This document shows, piece by piece, positions 35,775 to 36,576 of a stretch of DNA of 36,576 bases. Source of the stretch: Oscillospiraceae bacterium (GTDB lineage Bacteria > Bacillota > Clostridia > Oscillospirales > Oscillospiraceae). The notes under the pieces were generated by a model. It did not search any database, had not been told where the DNA came from, and worked only from the letters and a program-made list of their open reading frames with translations. The stretch is taken from positions 1 through 36,576 of the forward strand of contig JAITFR010000198.1 in the NCBI GenBank assembly GCA_031281255.1, in the 5' to 3' direction. A program made the position numbers and the translations under genes. Each line of letters begins with the position of its first letter. The stretch's first letter is position 1.

Positions 35775-35990
35775 AATTACTCAGAAAGTGTACTTGAAAT
35801 TTCAATATTACAAGAGCAAATGCAAAAACTATTTTTAACAAAAGTACAACTAACATTCTGGATTCACCGTTTTAGAAAAACAGACATAAAATTACTGGAA
35901 CATCGGCAAAGAGTGATTGACATTTTCGTAAATTCGGTGTATGTTTTTGAAAATCATGTTGTGGTTACGCTTAATAAAAAACAACACTAA
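35775..35990 (+). pseudogene. C-terminal remnant of a large serine recombinase
   Basis: LEISILQEQMQKLFLTKVQLTFWIHRFRKTDIKLLEHRQRVIDIFVNSVYVFENHVVVTLNKKQH* resembles the conserved C-terminal LTKEQI.FWLHRFRK..HRQRLID.FVN.VYLYDDK.V.TFN of serine recombinases; no catalytic or DNA-binding N-terminal part upstream. Confidence 0.7.
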
Positions 35991-36068
35991 AACTGTATCA
36001 CTCCCTGCTTTTTTGTGAGAAGAGATACCATACACTCACATTTTCGATTATCTTGAAAGGATAAAAAA

Positions 36069-36576
36069 ATGCAAATAGTTGACTTTACCACTGCCCATAC
36101 TGAGCAAGCAATGCAAATAGCAATGCAAAATTATAACGAGGAACGAAAATATGTTCCCGATTTACCCATTATGGAAAACACACCGGACTTAACGCCATTT
36201 GCAAAGAACGGTTTAGGTGTAGCAGTAATGGATGGACATAATCTACTAGGATTTTTATGCTGTTACGAGCCATTTGATAATGCTTTCAGCATCCAAGGAT
36301 TACGCGCTGTTTTTTCTCCAATGGGTGCAAATGGTACAGTGAAAGAGAAAAGAGCGGAAATATATGCGCGATTATATCAATATGCGGGCGCAAAGTGGAT
36401 GAAAGCCAGAGTAAAAAGCCATGCAATATGCTTATATGCTCATGATGCAGAAGCTAGAGCACAATTCAACCGTTATGGATTCGGTATACGCACTATTGAC
36501 GCGATACGAGGTATGGATGAAATCGTAATGCCTTCGTGTGATGAGTACATTATCTCTGAAGTAAAACCGGAAGACG
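36069..36576 (+). CDS. GNAT-like N-acetyltransferase (truncated by window end)
   Basis: ATG after aaagga; MQIVDFTTAHTEQAMQIAMQNYNEERKYVPDLP..YARLYQYAGAKWMKARVKSHAICLYAHDAEARAQFNRYGFGIRTID; open to the window end. Confidence 0.65.
   Translation, partial: MQIVDFTTAHTEQAMQIAMQNYNEERKYVPDLPIMENTPDLTPFAKNGLGVAVMDGHNLLGFLCCYEPFDNAFSIQGLRAVFSPMGANGTVKEKRAEIYARLYQYAGAKWMKARVKSHAICLYAHDAEARAQFNRYGFGIRTIDAIRGMDEIVMPSCDEYIISEVKPED

Overview
Low-GC, Firmicutes/Clostridia-like chromosomal window, with taxonomy inferred only from gene content and style. It starts with the C-terminal end of a YitT-like (DUF2179) membrane protein. Next is a minus-strand, dlt-like cluster (about 399-8518): carrier protein, amino-acid adenylating ligase, Asp/Glu-racemase-family protein, membrane-anchored transglutaminase-like protein, lipoprotein, SGNH/DltD-like protein and MBOAT acyltransferase. 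The middle holds housekeeping genes: an ATPase/TPR protein, an ApgM/homoserine-kinase-like enzyme, ispE, a polysaccharide deacetylase, addB and addA. These are followed by a sugar-binding lipoprotein with no visible transporter and a hybrid histidine kinase. A tRNA-Leu(CAA) at 25034-25119 marks one edge of a minus-strand defence island (about 25120-35723). The island contains (i) a D12-class adenine methylase next to an AAA ATPase with a TOPRIM-like C-terminus, and (ii) a type I R-M operon hsdM-hsdS-[AAA ATPase + small PD-(D/E)XK-like protein]-hsdR. The far edge carries a truncated serine-recombinase C-terminus, and the window ends in a partial GNAT gene. Intergenic regions carry a heptanucleotide tandem-repeat family (GANTAGR/YCTANTC) and mosaic palindromic repeats. 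The strongest candidates for something undescribed are the racemase-containing dlt-like pathway, the methylase + AAA-TOPRIM pair, and the AAA + nuclease pair nested inside the hsd operon.
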